Counted from the first letter of the stretch, positions 26,722 through 35,628 are shown. The stretch: DNA of 64,000 nucleotides from an uncultured Lentibacter sp. (GCF_937123735.1 NZ_CAKZKL010000004.1:1-64000); one strand, 5' to 3'. Notes: generated by a model not told the origin, from the sequence alone. Numbers and translations are program-made.

Positions 26722-27153
26722 GAAGTCCATTTGCACGCAAAATCCCTGCAAACGCCCAAAGGGGTCGCAGGGCTCAAAACGTGTCTATTTCGGGCAATGT
26801 CAGGCGCGTGTTCAAGAGGGGCGCTTGCGCCCTCTGCTCTCAAACTCAATTGTGTCGCGCGCTTCATCGCGTTTCTTCTCCGACACTTTGCTGCAAAATC
26901 TGCAAAAAGTGCCCATTTATTGGCAAGCTCAAGGCTTTGCCGGTCCGTTTGGCCACATCTCTGGGCCAATTCATCCTGCTGGGGATCGCGTCATGCGCTA
27001 CATCCGAAGCAGATAAACTCCGCAAAGGGCGAGTGTCGCGCCTCTGTCCTCCTACATAAGAGCACTCAGCAGCCAAATACAATGGCTAATCGCCTTTGGC
27101 CCCAAGGAAACAACATTTCAACGGACCCCAAGTTCACACCGCTCCCGCCCCGC
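26722..27153 (-). other. 432-bp gene-free region: rne leader and dctD tail
   Basis: No protein is convincing here. On the minus strand it forms the upstream region of rne. At 26815-26835 there is a strong hairpin, AGAGGGGCGC / GCGCCCTCT with loop TT and one bulged G. Long 5' leaders of rne mediate autoregulation in other bacteria, so a structured leader is plausible. The leftmost part after position 27100 belongs to the dctD 3' side. Several short antisense frames exist but lack ribosome-binding sites. Confidence 0.5.
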
Positions 27154-28491
27154 TCAGCTTAGGTATTCAGACCGTTGCAACCCATATTTGGCCATCTTTT
27201 CGTTCAACGTGCGGCGCGGCAAGCACAGCTCGTCCATCACCGCCGCAATCGAGCCTTTATGGCGGCGCATGGTGTTGTCAATCAACATCCGTTCAAAGGC
27301 CTCCACATATTCTTTCAAAGGCTTGCCCTCTGTCGTCATCACGGCCTGCATGTCGTCGTGATCGCTCATCATGAGAGAGGTGATAGACCCCGCCCCACGG
27401 CGCGCCTGAAGCACAGCCTGCTCGGCTGTGTTGATCAACTGACGCACATTACCCGGCCAGGGTGCTTGCAAAAGCTGCGCCGCCTCCTGGGCGCTGACCT
27501 TGGGCGCATCACAGCCGTATTCATCGGCAAACTCGTCTACCAAGCGGGTAAACAACGTCAGAATATCCTCCCCGCGCTGGCGCAGGGGCGGCACCGTCAC
27601 CCGCAACGCCGCAAGCCTGTAAAAGAGATCAGAGCGCAAAGCATCCTCCACGGTGCGGTCCTGCTCTTGAAGGTTGGAAATCGCGACAATACGGGTTTCC
27701 GCCGGCGTGCCTTCGGTGTTGAGGTGGCTTAACAGCTGCGCTTGCACAGCGTCCGGAAGCGTTTCCACATCTTCCAAAACCAATGTGCCACCGCGCGCTT
27801 CCTCCAAAGCCGGTAGCTGGCTGTCTTCCGGCATCATCGGTCCAAACAGGCGCTTGGACAGGGCGTTCTCGTCCAAGGCAGAACAGCTCACGAGCACAAA
27901 TTTCTTGCCCGCCCGCGCGCCAACAGCATGAAGCGCATGGGCCAGCAGAGTCTTTCCTGTGCCGGTTTCCCCGTCAATCAACACATGCCCGTCAGCCTGC
28001 CCCAAATCGAGAATATCCTCCCGCAGCCGCTCCATCACCGGGCTTGATCCGATAAATTTCTTCATCAACTGCCCACCATCCGAAAGCTCTCGGCGCAGGG
28101 CGCGGTTGTCCAAGGTCAAACGGCGCGCATTGGCTGCCTTCTTGGCCAGTTCGGTCATGCGGTCCGGATTAAAAGGCTTTTCCAGAAAATCATAAGCCCC
28201 AACCCGCATTGCCTCGACCGCCATGGGCACATCGCCATGCCCCGTGATCATGATCACAGGCAGGCCACTGTCTGCGCCCATCAGCTTTTTGAGAAATTGC
28301 ATCCCGTCCATACCCGGCATCTTGATGTCAGATATGACAATACCCGGATACTCCGGACCAAGCTCCTTGAGGGCCTCCTCTGCGCTGGCAAAGCTCTGCG
28401 TGTCATATCCGGAAAGCGCAAGCCATTGGCTTATGGATTGGCGCATATCCTGTTCATCATCCACAATCGCAATTTTCATAGCCTTCGCCAT
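27154..28491 (-). CDS. dctD: DctD-like response regulator with degenerate AAA+ domain
   Basis: A 445-residue regulator. The receiver domain (1-120) has the phosphoacceptor D55 in VISDIKMPG. The AAA+ domain (about 145-375) has a Walker A, GETGTGKT (about 173-180), and a GGTLVLEDVE stretch in place of the usual Walker B. The GAFTGA loop that contacts sigma-54 is missing: the text reads SKRLFGPMMPEDSQLPALEE where it should be. The C-terminal helix-turn-helix is Fis-like (SIAAVMDELCLPRRTLNEKM). It is 18 bases downstream of the dctB kinase gene. No dctP, dctQ or dctM transporter is nearby. It may regulate without sigma-54, as known for NtrC of Rhodobacter capsulatus. Confidence 0.85.
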   Translation of the reverse strand: MAKAMKIAIVDDEQDMRQSISQWLALSGYDTQSFASAEEALKELGPEYPGIVISDIKMPGMDGMQFLKKLMGADSGLPVIMITGHGDVPMAVEAMRVGAYDFLEKPFNPDRMTELAKKAANARRLTLDNRALRRELSDGGQLMKKFIGSSPVMERLREDILDLGQADGHVLIDGETGTGKTLLAHALHAVGARAGKKFVLVSCSALDENALSKRLFGPMMPEDSQLPALEEARGGTLVLEDVETLPDAVQAQLLSHLNTEGTPAETRIVAISNLQEQDRTVEDALRSDLFYRLAALRVTVPPLRQRGEDILTLFTRLVDEFADEYGCDAPKVSAQEAAQLLQAPWPGNVRQLINTAEQAVLQARRGAGSITSLMMSDHDDMQAVMTTEGKPLKEYVEAFERMLIDNTMRRHKGSIAAVMDELCLPRRTLNEKMAKYGLQRSEYLS

Positions 28492-28509
28492 TGGTCTGTC
28501 TCTCTCAAA

Positions 28510-30270
28510 TTATTCCGCCGCAGCTCTGCTGTCTTCCAAAATAGGAAGCTGCATCTCAAAAACTGCTCCCCCCGAGATGGTATTGCGCGCGGTCAGTCGC
28601 CCGCCCAAGTCCGTGACGATCCCCGAAGAAATAGCGAGGCCAAGGCCAACACCGTCTCCGGGCTGTTTTGTGGTGTAAAAGGGCTCAAAAAGAGCATCCA
28701 AATTGTCAATGCCCGGGCCGTTGTCGCGCACGGTCAGGATTGCCGTGTCCCCGGCGGCCAACATCAGCTCGATTTCCGGCTCTGCCACCAATTTGGTGGC
28801 ATCCAGCGCATTTCGGATCAGATTTACCATGACTTGCTCAATGCGCACCCGATCCCCCATCACCATCACGGGCCATTTCGGCAAGACCCGGTCAATCTTG
28901 ACATGCCGCAGCTTGAGTTGCGGCTCCATCATGGACAGCGCCGAGGTGAGCGCATCGCCCAGATTGATCGGGCTCAACTGGTCTTGGCCTTTGCGCGCAT
29001 AGCTCTTGAGCTGTTTGGTGATCGCTCCCATCCGTTCAATCAGATCATCAATACGGTGGAAGGAGGACAAGGCCTCTTCAGGGCGGTTGCGCTGCAACAA
29101 GAGCCGCGACCCGGCAAGATAGGTTTTCATCGCCGCCAAGGGCTGGTTCAGCTCATGACTGACCGCTGCCGACATCTCTCCAAGAGCGGCAAGCTTGGAG
29201 CTTTGGGCAAGGCTTTGCTCGGCCGTCTTGAGCGCGCCTTGCATCTTTTCACGCTCCGCGATCTCGCGTTGCAGCCGCATGTTCAACTGGCGCAACTCAG
29301 CAGATTCTCGTTGAAACAAAGCCATCCGCAGCGCCGATTTGCGGCTGAGCACATAAAACACAAGCGACAACAAAACGGCAAATACCATGATCTCAAGAGC
29401 CAGAACCCCGTTCACGCGCTCGCGCACGCTCGCATAGGTGGTGAAGGAGGCCATTTTCCAACCCCGAAAAGGCACGCGGGTCTCTTTGCGCATCACCGCC
29501 TCGCCCTGCACATAAGCGTCAGGGGGCAAGGAGGTCCAGTTCTGTGTGGCCCGGATCGCACGCTCAATGGCGCTGGTGGCCGGGGCCTGTTGCAACGCAA
29601 GATCTTCCTTCAGACCCCGCCAGCGCGGCTCTGTCGCCAAGATAATCGTGCCCTCGCTGTCCGTAACCAACACCGCATCTGAAATGCCCGCCCAGGCGCG
29701 CTCAAACTTCGCCAGATCCACCTCAACAAGGATAACCCCAATCGTCTCGCCCTGGCTGGTGATCCGGCGCGAATACAAAAAGCGATAGCCCCCGCTCTCG
29801 CGCTCAACCGTGGAAAACAATGTGTTTGGCGCGCGCAAAGTATCAATGAAATACCCCTGCTGGCGGTGCGGCTCTCCCAAACGGGCCCGATCTGTCGCCG
29901 CCACTGTGCGTCCGCTGGCATCAAGCAGGATCAGCGAGGCCGCTCCGATCTCCTCAACAAAGGACATAAGCCGTTGCGTGGATTGGCTGAAATCGCCCGA
30001 GTTTAACGCGCCGATCAGGGCCGGATCACGACTCAGCAGCTGCGGCACAATCGCGTTGCGCTTGAGCTCCGACATCAGGTTGCCCGAATAGAGCGTCAGG
30101 CGCAGCTCGGCCCTGTTGCGCGTGTTCTCGGTAAATCTCTCGGTCAAAAACCGGTTGGTGACCGAAATTGTCACCGCCGCCAACACCACAAGCGCCACAA
30201 AAATGGCGCGCATACGCCAACTTGTGGTGCGCGGCTGCGCGCGGGAGACAATGGGTCTGGGTGTGTTCAT
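28510..30270 (-). CDS. dctB: C4-dicarboxylate sensor histidine kinase DctB-like
   Basis: A 586-residue membrane kinase. A first membrane helix (about 20-40) and a second (about 288-310) bracket a periplasmic sensor of the double-PAS (PDC) type, with RRITSQGETIGVILVEVDL. A coiled coil leads to the dimerisation domain with phosphorylated His at SHELNQPLAAMKTYLAGSR (about residue 372), then N, G1, F and G2 boxes (NLIRNALDA, DNGPGID, FEPFYTTK, GVGLGLAIS). The family senses succinate, fumarate and malate in Rhizobium. It is the cognate partner of the neighbouring DctD-like regulator. A C4-dicarboxylate ligand is inferred. Confidence 0.88.
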   Translation of the reverse strand: MNTPRPIVSRAQPRTTSWRMRAIFVALVVLAAVTISVTNRFLTERFTENTRNRAELRLTLYSGNLMSELKRNAIVPQLLSRDPALIGALNSGDFSQSTQRLMSFVEEIGAASLILLDASGRTVAATDRARLGEPHRQQGYFIDTLRAPNTLFSTVERESGGYRFLYSRRITSQGETIGVILVEVDLAKFERAWAGISDAVLVTDSEGTIILATEPRWRGLKEDLALQQAPATSAIERAIRATQNWTSLPPDAYVQGEAVMRKETRVPFRGWKMASFTTYASVRERVNGVLALEIMVFAVLLSLVFYVLSRKSALRMALFQRESAELRQLNMRLQREIAEREKMQGALKTAEQSLAQSSKLAALGEMSAAVSHELNQPLAAMKTYLAGSRLLLQRNRPEEALSSFHRIDDLIERMGAITKQLKSYARKGQDQLSPINLGDALTSALSMMEPQLKLRHVKIDRVLPKWPVMVMGDRVRIEQVMVNLIRNALDATKLVAEPEIELMLAAGDTAILTVRDNGPGIDNLDALFEPFYTTKQPGDGVGLGLAISSGIVTDLGGRLTARNTISGGAVFEMQLPILEDSRAAAE

Positions 30271-30315
30271 TGCCCCAATTTACAGGGCCGTTCGCGCACT
30301 CACAAGCAGGCAGAT

Positions 30316-30984
30316 TTACGCAAGCGCCATTTGGCTCATGAGGCTTGTGAACATCGCCTTGCCATCGGTGCCACCATGGCTTTGCTCCGCCATCCGCTCT
30401 GGGTGCGGCATCAGCCCCAAGACCCGCCGGTTGCGGCTGATAACACCCGCAATATCGGCCACCGACCCGTTGGGGTTGTTCACATAGCGAAAGGCAACCC
30501 GGCCCTCTCCCTCAAGCTCAGAGAGCTTGTTGTCATCGACAAAATAATTCCCGTCATGGTGCGCGATCGGATAAGTGACGATCTGGCCCGCTTCATAACG
30601 GCTTGTGTAAGCCGTGTCTGTCGCCTCGACGCGCAAGTCGACAGGCTTGCAAATATACTTCAGCCCCGCATTGCGCCGCAACGCCCCCGGCAAGAGCCCG
30701 GTCTCTGTCAAAACCTGAAAGCCATTGCAAATACCAAGCGCATAGCCCCCACGCGCCACATGCGCCTTCAACTCACCGCAAATGGGCGAGTTGGCCGCAA
30801 TCGCCCCGCAGCGCAGATAATCACCAAACGAAAAGCCTCCCGGAACAGCCACAAGGTCTACCCCCTCCGGCAAGGCCGTATCTTTGTGCCAGACCATGCT
30901 GACATCAGCGCCCTCGTTCTGCAAAGCGACAGCAAGATCGCGGTCACAGTTTGATCCAGGGAAGACAATTACAGCGGCTTTCAT
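30316..30984 (-). CDS. purQ: Phosphoribosylformylglycinamidine synthase subunit PurQ
   Basis: A 222-residue class I glutamine amidotransferase subunit of the purine pathway FGAM synthase. The nucleophile is in GICNGFQVL (about residue 88) and the catalytic His-Glu in LGLMPHPERM near residue 196. It works with PurS and PurL. GAAGGAG precedes the ATG. It follows an alcohol dehydrogenase gene by 18 bases; purS lies before that. purL is not in this window. Confidence 0.95.
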   Translation of the reverse strand: MKAAVIVFPGSNCDRDLAVALQNEGADVSMVWHKDTALPEGVDLVAVPGGFSFGDYLRCGAIAANSPICGELKAHVARGGYALGICNGFQVLTETGLLPGALRRNAGLKYICKPVDLRVEATDTAYTSRYEAGQIVTYPIAHHDGNYFVDDNKLSELEGEGRVAFRYVNNPNGSVADIAGVISRNRRVLGLMPHPERMAEQSHGGTDGKAMFTSLMSQMALA

Positions 30985-31002
30985 GGCGCTCTCCTTCGGG
31001 TT

Positions 31003-32046
31003 TCAGCTCTCAAAATCGGTTATAACGGCAACACCCGCAGGTGCTGCGCGGTCAAAGGCCGCAAGCTCTTCAGTGACCGTGCTCAGCGCAATGCGGCGTG
31101 TCACAAGCGGCGTCAAATCCACTTGCCCGCCTGCGATCATTCCCAGCAAGCTCGGATATCGGTGCGCGGGCATACCCCGGGTGCCAAACAGCGCCAGCTG
31201 TCCGGAATAGACAACATCCATCGGCAGGGTCATCTCGCTCTGCGCGCCAGCCGGCATCCCGACCTGAACCATCCGCCCCAGTTTTTTGAGCGATCTGAGC
31301 GCCGCCACGGTTGTTTGCGCCGCGCCAAGCGCCTCAATCGCAAGATCCGCCCCACCACCTGTCAGGCTGCGCACCGCTTCCGCGGCATCACAATCAGCTG
31401 CATTGACAACATGCTCGGCGCCTAGCGTTTTGGCGTAAGCAAGTTTTTCCGCCACCACATCCACCACGACAACACGGGCGCCCAGGGCGCGTGCGAGCAT
31501 CAAAGCAGATAACCCGACACCTCCCCCGCCAAACACAGCCAGCCATTCGCCGCCCTGCAAACCCGCACGCCCCGTGAGGGCGTGCCAAGCCGTTGTCACA
31601 CGGCAGCCCAGCCCAGCGGCCAAATCGGGCTCAATACTCTCGGGCAAGGCGGTCAAATTGGCGTCCGCAAAGGGCACAGAAATCAACTCAGCAAAGGCCC
31701 CTGCCCGGGTAAACCCGGGAACCGCCTGGCTGCTGCAAATGGTCTGATGACCGGCGGCACAATCTGCACAGGTGCCACAGGCCAGGATAAAGGGGGCAAT
31801 CACCCGATCCCCGATCTGCCAGCGGGTCACCCCTTTGCCGATTGCGACAACCTCCCCACAATATTCGTGGCCCAATATATGGGGCAAGGCCACATCCGGA
31901 TCTGCCCCCACCCAGCCATGCCAGTCAGAGCGGCAGACACCGCAGGCCAGAACCTTCAAGACCACGCCACCCGCGTCTGGCGCAGGGTCTGGCAGCCGCA
32001 CAAGCTCCAAGGGCGCGCGCCACGCTGAGAGCTGCGCCGCAATCAT
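31003..32046 (-). CDS. Zinc-dependent alcohol dehydrogenase, inside the pur operon
   Basis: A 347-residue medium-chain dehydrogenase. Catalytic zinc ligands are C35 (CGVCRSD) and H60-E61 (GHEYCG); the structural zinc is bound by C90, C93, C96 and C104 (CGTCADCAAGHQTIC). The Rossmann loop AVFGGGGVGLSA lies near residue 170. The alcohol substrate is unknown. Its ATG overlaps the purS stop by one base (TGATG) and purQ follows 18 bases later, so it lies between two subunits of one enzyme complex. That placement is unusual and looks like an insertion that is now co-transcribed. Confidence 0.88.
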   Translation of the reverse strand: MIAAQLSAWRAPLELVRLPDPAPDAGGVVLKVLACGVCRSDWHGWVGADPDVALPHILGHEYCGEVVAIGKGVTRWQIGDRVIAPFILACGTCADCAAGHQTICSSQAVPGFTRAGAFAELISVPFADANLTALPESIEPDLAAGLGCRVTTAWHALTGRAGLQGGEWLAVFGGGGVGLSALMLARALGARVVVVDVVAEKLAYAKTLGAEHVVNAADCDAAEAVRSLTGGGADLAIEALGAAQTTVAALRSLKKLGRMVQVGMPAGAQSEMTLPMDVVYSGQLALFGTRGMPAHRYPSLLGMIAGGQVDLTPLVTRRIALSTVTEELAAFDRAAPAGVAVITDFES

Positions 32047-32276
32047 CAGCCAAGCTCGATCGTGTAGCTTTCGATAACCGTGTTCGCGAGGAGCTTTTCA
32101 CACATCTGTGCCACAGTGTCCTCATCCGTGCCATCGGCCAGATCAAGCTCAATCACCTTGCCTTGGCGCACGCCTTCAACACCGTCAAAGCCCATGGCTC
32201 CAAGCGCATGGCGCACCGCTTCACCCTGCGGGTCAAGGACCCCGTTTTTAAGCATCACATGCACACGCGCTTTCAT
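32046..32276 (-). CDS. purS: FGAM synthase subunit PurS
   Basis: A 76-residue protein of the PurS family (MKARVHVMLKNGVLDPQGEA at the N-terminus; ends IESYTIELG). PurS joins PurQ and PurL in the multi-subunit FGAM synthase of purine synthesis. The start was set at 32276 after CGGAGAAAG; eighteen codons upstream in frame are not conserved. It is coupled to the alcohol dehydrogenase start and lies 78 bases after purC. Confidence 0.93.
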   Translation of the reverse strand: MKARVHVMLKNGVLDPQGEAVRHALGAMGFDGVEGVRQGKVIELDLADGTDEDTVAQMCEKLLANTVIESYTIELG

Positions 32277-32354
32277 GGCTTTCTCCGTTTTTCTCAGTTT
32301 GCCCAGCACATCCTTGCCAGACACAGTCAATTCTTAACACCGAACCCTGGCAGC

Positions 32355-33113
32355 TCAGTTGATCAGCGTCGGCTTCATTGGGGTCGCGCCTTTGGGCATC
32401 ACACCCAGGCGCCGGGCCACTTCGCTGTAGGCGTCAGTCAAGGAGCCCAGATCTCGGCGAAACACATCCTTATCCAGCTTTTGGCCGGTCTCGATATCCC
32501 AGAGGCGGCAACTGTCCGGGCTGATCTCATCCGCAACGATCAGGCGCTGATAATCGCCCTCATAGACCCGGCCAATTTCAATCTTGAAATCCACCAGTTT
32601 GATCCCGACCCCAAACATGACCCCCGAGAGAAAGTCATTCACCCGCAAGGCAAGGCTCAAAATATCGTCCATGTCCTGCTGGCTGGCCCAGCCAAACGCC
32701 GCAATATGCTCCTCTGTCACCAAAGGGTCGCCCAAAGCGTCATCTTTGAAGCAATACTCTACAATCGGGCGAGGCAACGCCGTGCCCTCCTCAATCCCGA
32801 GCCGCTTGGCCATGGAACCGGCGGCAAAATTGCGCACGATCACTTCCAAAGGCACAATTTCGCAAGCTTTCACAAGCTGTTCACGCATGTTCAGACGGCG
32901 GATGAAATGATTTGGCACGCCAATTTGTGTCAAACCGTTCATAAAATACTCCGAAAGCATGTTGTTCAGAACGCCTTTGCCCTCGATCACATCGCGCTTT
33001 TCCGCATTGAAGGCGGTCGCATCGTCCTTGAAATACTGAACAATCGTCCCCGGCTCAGGCCCTTCAAAAAGTGTCTTGGCCTTGCCTTCATATATTTTCT
33101 TGCGCCGTGCCAT
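32355..33113 (-). CDS. purC: SAICAR synthase
   Basis: A 252-residue enzyme that condenses CAIR with aspartate in purine synthesis. Signatures include [13 protein letters not shown] at the N-terminus, [15 protein letters not shown] and [10 protein letters not shown] with the catalytic region [12 protein letters not shown]. The start at 33113 ([10 protein letters not shown]) is the family N-terminus and is preceded by GGGAG; an ATG four codons earlier is possible. It is the first gene of the purC-purS-ADH-purQ group. The divergent neighbour is the ATPase zeta subunit. Confidence 0.96.
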   Translation of the reverse strand: MARRKKIYEGKAKTLFEGPEPGTIVQYFKDDATAFNAEKRDVIEGKGVLNNMLSEYFMNGLTQIGVPNHFIRRLNMREQLVKACEIVPLEVIVRNFAAGSMAKRLGIEEGTALPRPIVEYCFKDDALGDPLVTEEHIAAFGWASQQDMDDILSLALRVNDFLSGVMFGVGIKLVDFKIEIGRVYEGDYQRLIVADEISPDSCRLWDIETGQKLDKDVFRRDLGSLTDAYSEVARRLGVMPKGATPMKPTLIN

Positions 33114-33264
33114 CTGGGCTCCCATCTGAGCACATCAGGTGAGTCTGCGTGCTTGCTGCTCTCTTATGGCAAAGGGCCGTTTGTCGCAAGACACGCCATG
33201 AGCCCTTGTGCTTTGGCACGGCCAACTGCATATTTGAACCGTAACAAACCAGTAGGAGCACACC

Positions 33265-33582
33265 ATGTCCTCATTTGACGATCGCGAAAGCGCTTTTGAA
33301 AACAAATTCGCCCATGACGAAGACATGAAGTTTAAGGCAGAAGCCCGCACCAACAAGCTTTTGGGCCTTTGGGCTGCCGGGTTGCTCGGCAAAACGGGCG
33401 ACGACGCCAAAGCCTACGCCGCAGAGGTTGTCAAAGCGGATTTTGAAGAGGCCGGCCATGAAGATGTGGTGCGCAAAGTCGCCGCCGACCTCGGCGACAT
33501 GGCCGATCCTGACACCATTCGCGCCAAACGCGCCGAGCTCGCCATAACGGCCAAAGAGCAGGTGATGAGCGAAACAGACTGA
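33265..33582 (+). CDS. F1Fo-ATPase inhibitor zeta subunit (DUF1476)
   Basis: A 105-residue helical protein of the DUF1476 family. In Paracoccus denitrificans this family is the zeta subunit that blocks reverse ATP hydrolysis by F1. The inhibitory N-terminus (SFDDRESAFENKFAHDEDM) and the helical bundle with NKLLGLWAAGLLG are conserved. GTAGGAG precedes the ATG. The gene is a single-gene unit ended by a good terminator. The membrane ATPase genes themselves are not in the window. Confidence 0.93.
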   Translation: MSSFDDRESAFENKFAHDEDMKFKAEARTNKLLGLWAAGLLGKTGDDAKAYAAEVVKADFEEAGHEDVVRKVAADLGDMADPDTIRAKRAELAITAKEQVMSETD

Positions 33583-33605
33583 GGCAACCAAAGCTTCTGA
33601 AAACC

Positions 33606-33638
33606 GGCGTCATCTCCCTCGGGGTGGCGCCTTTTTTT
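33606..33638 (+). terminator. Terminator of the zeta subunit gene
   Basis: A 9-bp stem, GGCGTCATC (33606-33614) and GGTGGCGCC (33623-33631) with two G-U pairs, loop TCCCTCGG, then seven T residues. It lies 24 bases beyond the stop codon. Confidence 0.88.
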
Positions 33639-33687
33639 ATGGTGCATTTTATCCGTTAAGGGGCACGTCACCGGGCTGTGGCACAAC

Positions 33688-35550
33688 GTGGTCTCCCAAA
33701 CGCCTTTTTTCGGATCTCTCGCCAGTATGCAAAAACCGCGCGCCCCCGCCCTGCCCCAGCTCACCACACGTCAGATCATCCTGCCGTTGGCGATTGCCTT
33801 TTTGTGTATCTGGGTGCTTCAGCAAAAAATTGGTCCTCTAGATGTCGCCCAAATCTGGCATGCCTTGGCGCGCGTTTCGCCCACAGCCTGGGCGCTGGCA
33901 GCACTCGCAACCTGTGCCAGCTTCTGGGCCGTCGGGCGCTATGACACGGTGCTGCACCGCCACTTTGAGACCGGCGTGCCCACCCAACAAACCGTCCAGA
34001 GCGGCGCCGCCGCCATCGCACTCAGCCAGGTTTTGGGCTGCGGCCTTGTCACAGGCAGCTTCGCGCGTTGGCGCATTCTGCCACAGCTGGGTGCGCCGCG
34101 TGCCGTTGCGCTCACTTTGCTCTGCGCCCTGTCCTTCATGCTAGCGCTCGGATTAATCACAGCGCTCAGTGCGCTGTTTTTACAACCTTCTCTGGCACAT
34201 CCATGGGCTTGGCCCCTGGCCTTGCTGCTTCTTGGCGTGCCGCTGTTTGCTTTGGTGCAGCCCAATATCGTGCTGCCCGGTCGTTTGCGGCTTCAGCTGC
34301 CCTCCTTGCCCGCCATGGGCGCGCTGCTCGCGCTCACCTTTGTGGACACGCTGTTCGCCGCTTTGGCATTCTTGCTCTTGCTCCCTGCGGGATCTGATAT
34401 CGGCCTGAGCGTGCTTTACCCGGCGTTTCTCATGGCTCTGGGCGCGGGCCTTCTGTCAGGCGCCCCCGCCGGGGCTGGCCCTTTTGAGCTGACCTTGCTG
34501 GCGCTCTTGCCCGGTTTGCCCGAAGCCGATCTGCTCGCCGGCTTGATCGGGTTTCGTTTGCTTTACTATGTGCTGCCGGCCGCTCTTGCCGCGCTGCTTT
34601 TGCTGCGCCCTCTGCCCCAGCTTGCGGCGCAGCACCCCACAAAACAGCCCGTCACCCGGCGCATCCTCGCGCATGCTGCGCGCGCCGAACTTGGTGTCAT
34701 GCGCCAAACCAAAGGCTATCTCCTGCAAGCAAGTGAAGCACGCCTTTGTGTGGTCAAGACCCCTCAAACCCTCACGGCCCTGTTCGATCCGGCCAGCGGC
34801 ACATTGCCCGAGCTTGTGAGCCCGCTTTTGTCACATGCGCGGTTGAGCAATCGCGTTCCAGCCGTTTACAAATGTTCGGCCCAAAGCGCCGTTGCCCTGC
34901 GCCGCAGAGGCTTCCGGGTATTGCATATTGCGAATGAAGCCCGAATTGATCCTCGCCAGTTCAACCTTGCGAGCCCTGCCTACCGCCAACTGCGCCGCAA
35001 ACTGCGCAGGGCCAAGACAGCAGGCGTCACCGTGCGCCGCCCAGCAGAGCTTCCCATCACAGCCATGCAAAAGATTGACGCCAGCTGGGTGGCGGCGCAT
35101 GGGCGCGCGCGCAGCTTTTCGATGGGCCGTTTCTGCCCCGCCTATCTTTCGCATCAGCGGGTCTATCTCGCCTATCAGAACGACATCCTTGTCGCTTTCG
35201 CCAGCTTTCATACGAGCGCCCATGAAATCTGCCTTGACCTGATGCGCAGCAGCTCAAATGCCCCGGATGGCACCATGCACGCGCTGCTCGCCAGCGCCAT
35301 CGAGGAGGCCGCACAGGCCGGGCGGCGGCAAGTTTCACTGGCCGCAGTGCCCCATATCGCCGCACATATCCCTTTGCGCCAAAGGCTCCTGCGGGTGGCC
35401 GGAGCAGAGGGGCTGACGCAATTCAAATCCTGCTTTAACCCCCGCTTTGTGCCCCTCTACATGGCCGCTCCCAGCTTCTCAGGCCTGCTCATCGCCCTCT
35501 GCGATCTGGCGCGCCACATCCATCGGGGCCATTCCGAGCCCACCTCATAA
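33688..35550 (+). CDS. MprF-like membrane protein with DUF2156 domain
   Basis: A 620-residue protein. Residues about 25-320 contain seven or eight hydrophobic helices of the lysyl-phosphatidylglycerol flippase type, and residues about 330-605 form a DUF2156 (GNAT-like aminoacyl transferase) domain with the typical DLMRSSSNAPDGTMHALL segment. MprF proteins transfer an amino acid from aminoacyl-tRNA to phosphatidylglycerol and flip the product, reducing surface charge. The first codon is a GTG at 33688 with no clear ribosome-binding site; an ATG at 33727 (MQKPRAP) is an alternative. The amino acid used is unknown. Very GC-rich. Confidence 0.82.
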   Translation: MVSQTPFFGSLASMQKPRAPALPQLTTRQIILPLAIAFLCIWVLQQKIGPLDVAQIWHALARVSPTAWALAALATCASFWAVGRYDTVLHRHFETGVPTQQTVQSGAAAIALSQVLGCGLVTGSFARWRILPQLGAPRAVALTLLCALSFMLALGLITALSALFLQPSLAHPWAWPLALLLLGVPLFALVQPNIVLPGRLRLQLPSLPAMGALLALTFVDTLFAALAFLLLLPAGSDIGLSVLYPAFLMALGAGLLSGAPAGAGPFELTLLALLPGLPEADLLAGLIGFRLLYYVLPAALAALLLLRPLPQLAAQHPTKQPVTRRILAHAARAELGVMRQTKGYLLQASEARLCVVKTPQTLTALFDPASGTLPELVSPLLSHARLSNRVPAVYKCSAQSAVALRRRGFRVLHIANEARIDPRQFNLASPAYRQLRRKLRRAKTAGVTVRRPAELPITAMQKIDASWVAAHGRARSFSMGRFCPAYLSHQRVYLAYQNDILVAFASFHTSAHEICLDLMRSSSNAPDGTMHALLASAIEEAAQAGRRQVSLAAVPHIAAHIPLRQRLLRVAGAEGLTQFKSCFNPRFVPLYMAAPSFSGLLIALCDLARHIHRGHSEPTS

Positions 35551-35583
35551 TCTTCATGTATTTTATGAGTTTGCCTAAAGGTT

Positions 35584-35597
35584 CATTTCATGAAATG
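35584..35597. promoter_or_regulatory. 14-bp perfect palindrome upstream of split metH module
   Basis: CATTTCATGAAATG is a perfect inverted repeat 31 bases before the start of the homocysteine methyltransferase gene. It has the size and symmetry of a dimeric regulator site. A nearby TTCATGTATTTTATGAG has a related half-site. The regulator is unknown; a methionine or SAH-responsive repressor would fit. Confidence 0.4.
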
Positions 35598-35628
35598 GGC
35601 ACACATAATCTCAAAACAGGCGCACAGC

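Noticed and set aside
28237..29682. 481-codon plus-strand frame opposite dctD and dctB
   Set aside because: Rich in His, Gln and Arg with no domain; covers the DctB kinase motifs on the other strand.
31842..33278. 478-codon plus-strand frame opposite ADH, purS and purC
   Set aside because: Spans three well-supported minus-strand genes and the composition is that of a reversed reading; long antisense frames are common at this GC content.
35551..35628. Possible SAM-II or SAH riboswitch before the methionine synthase module
   Set aside because: The 78 bases lack the conserved cores of these riboswitches; only the 14-bp palindrome stands out.
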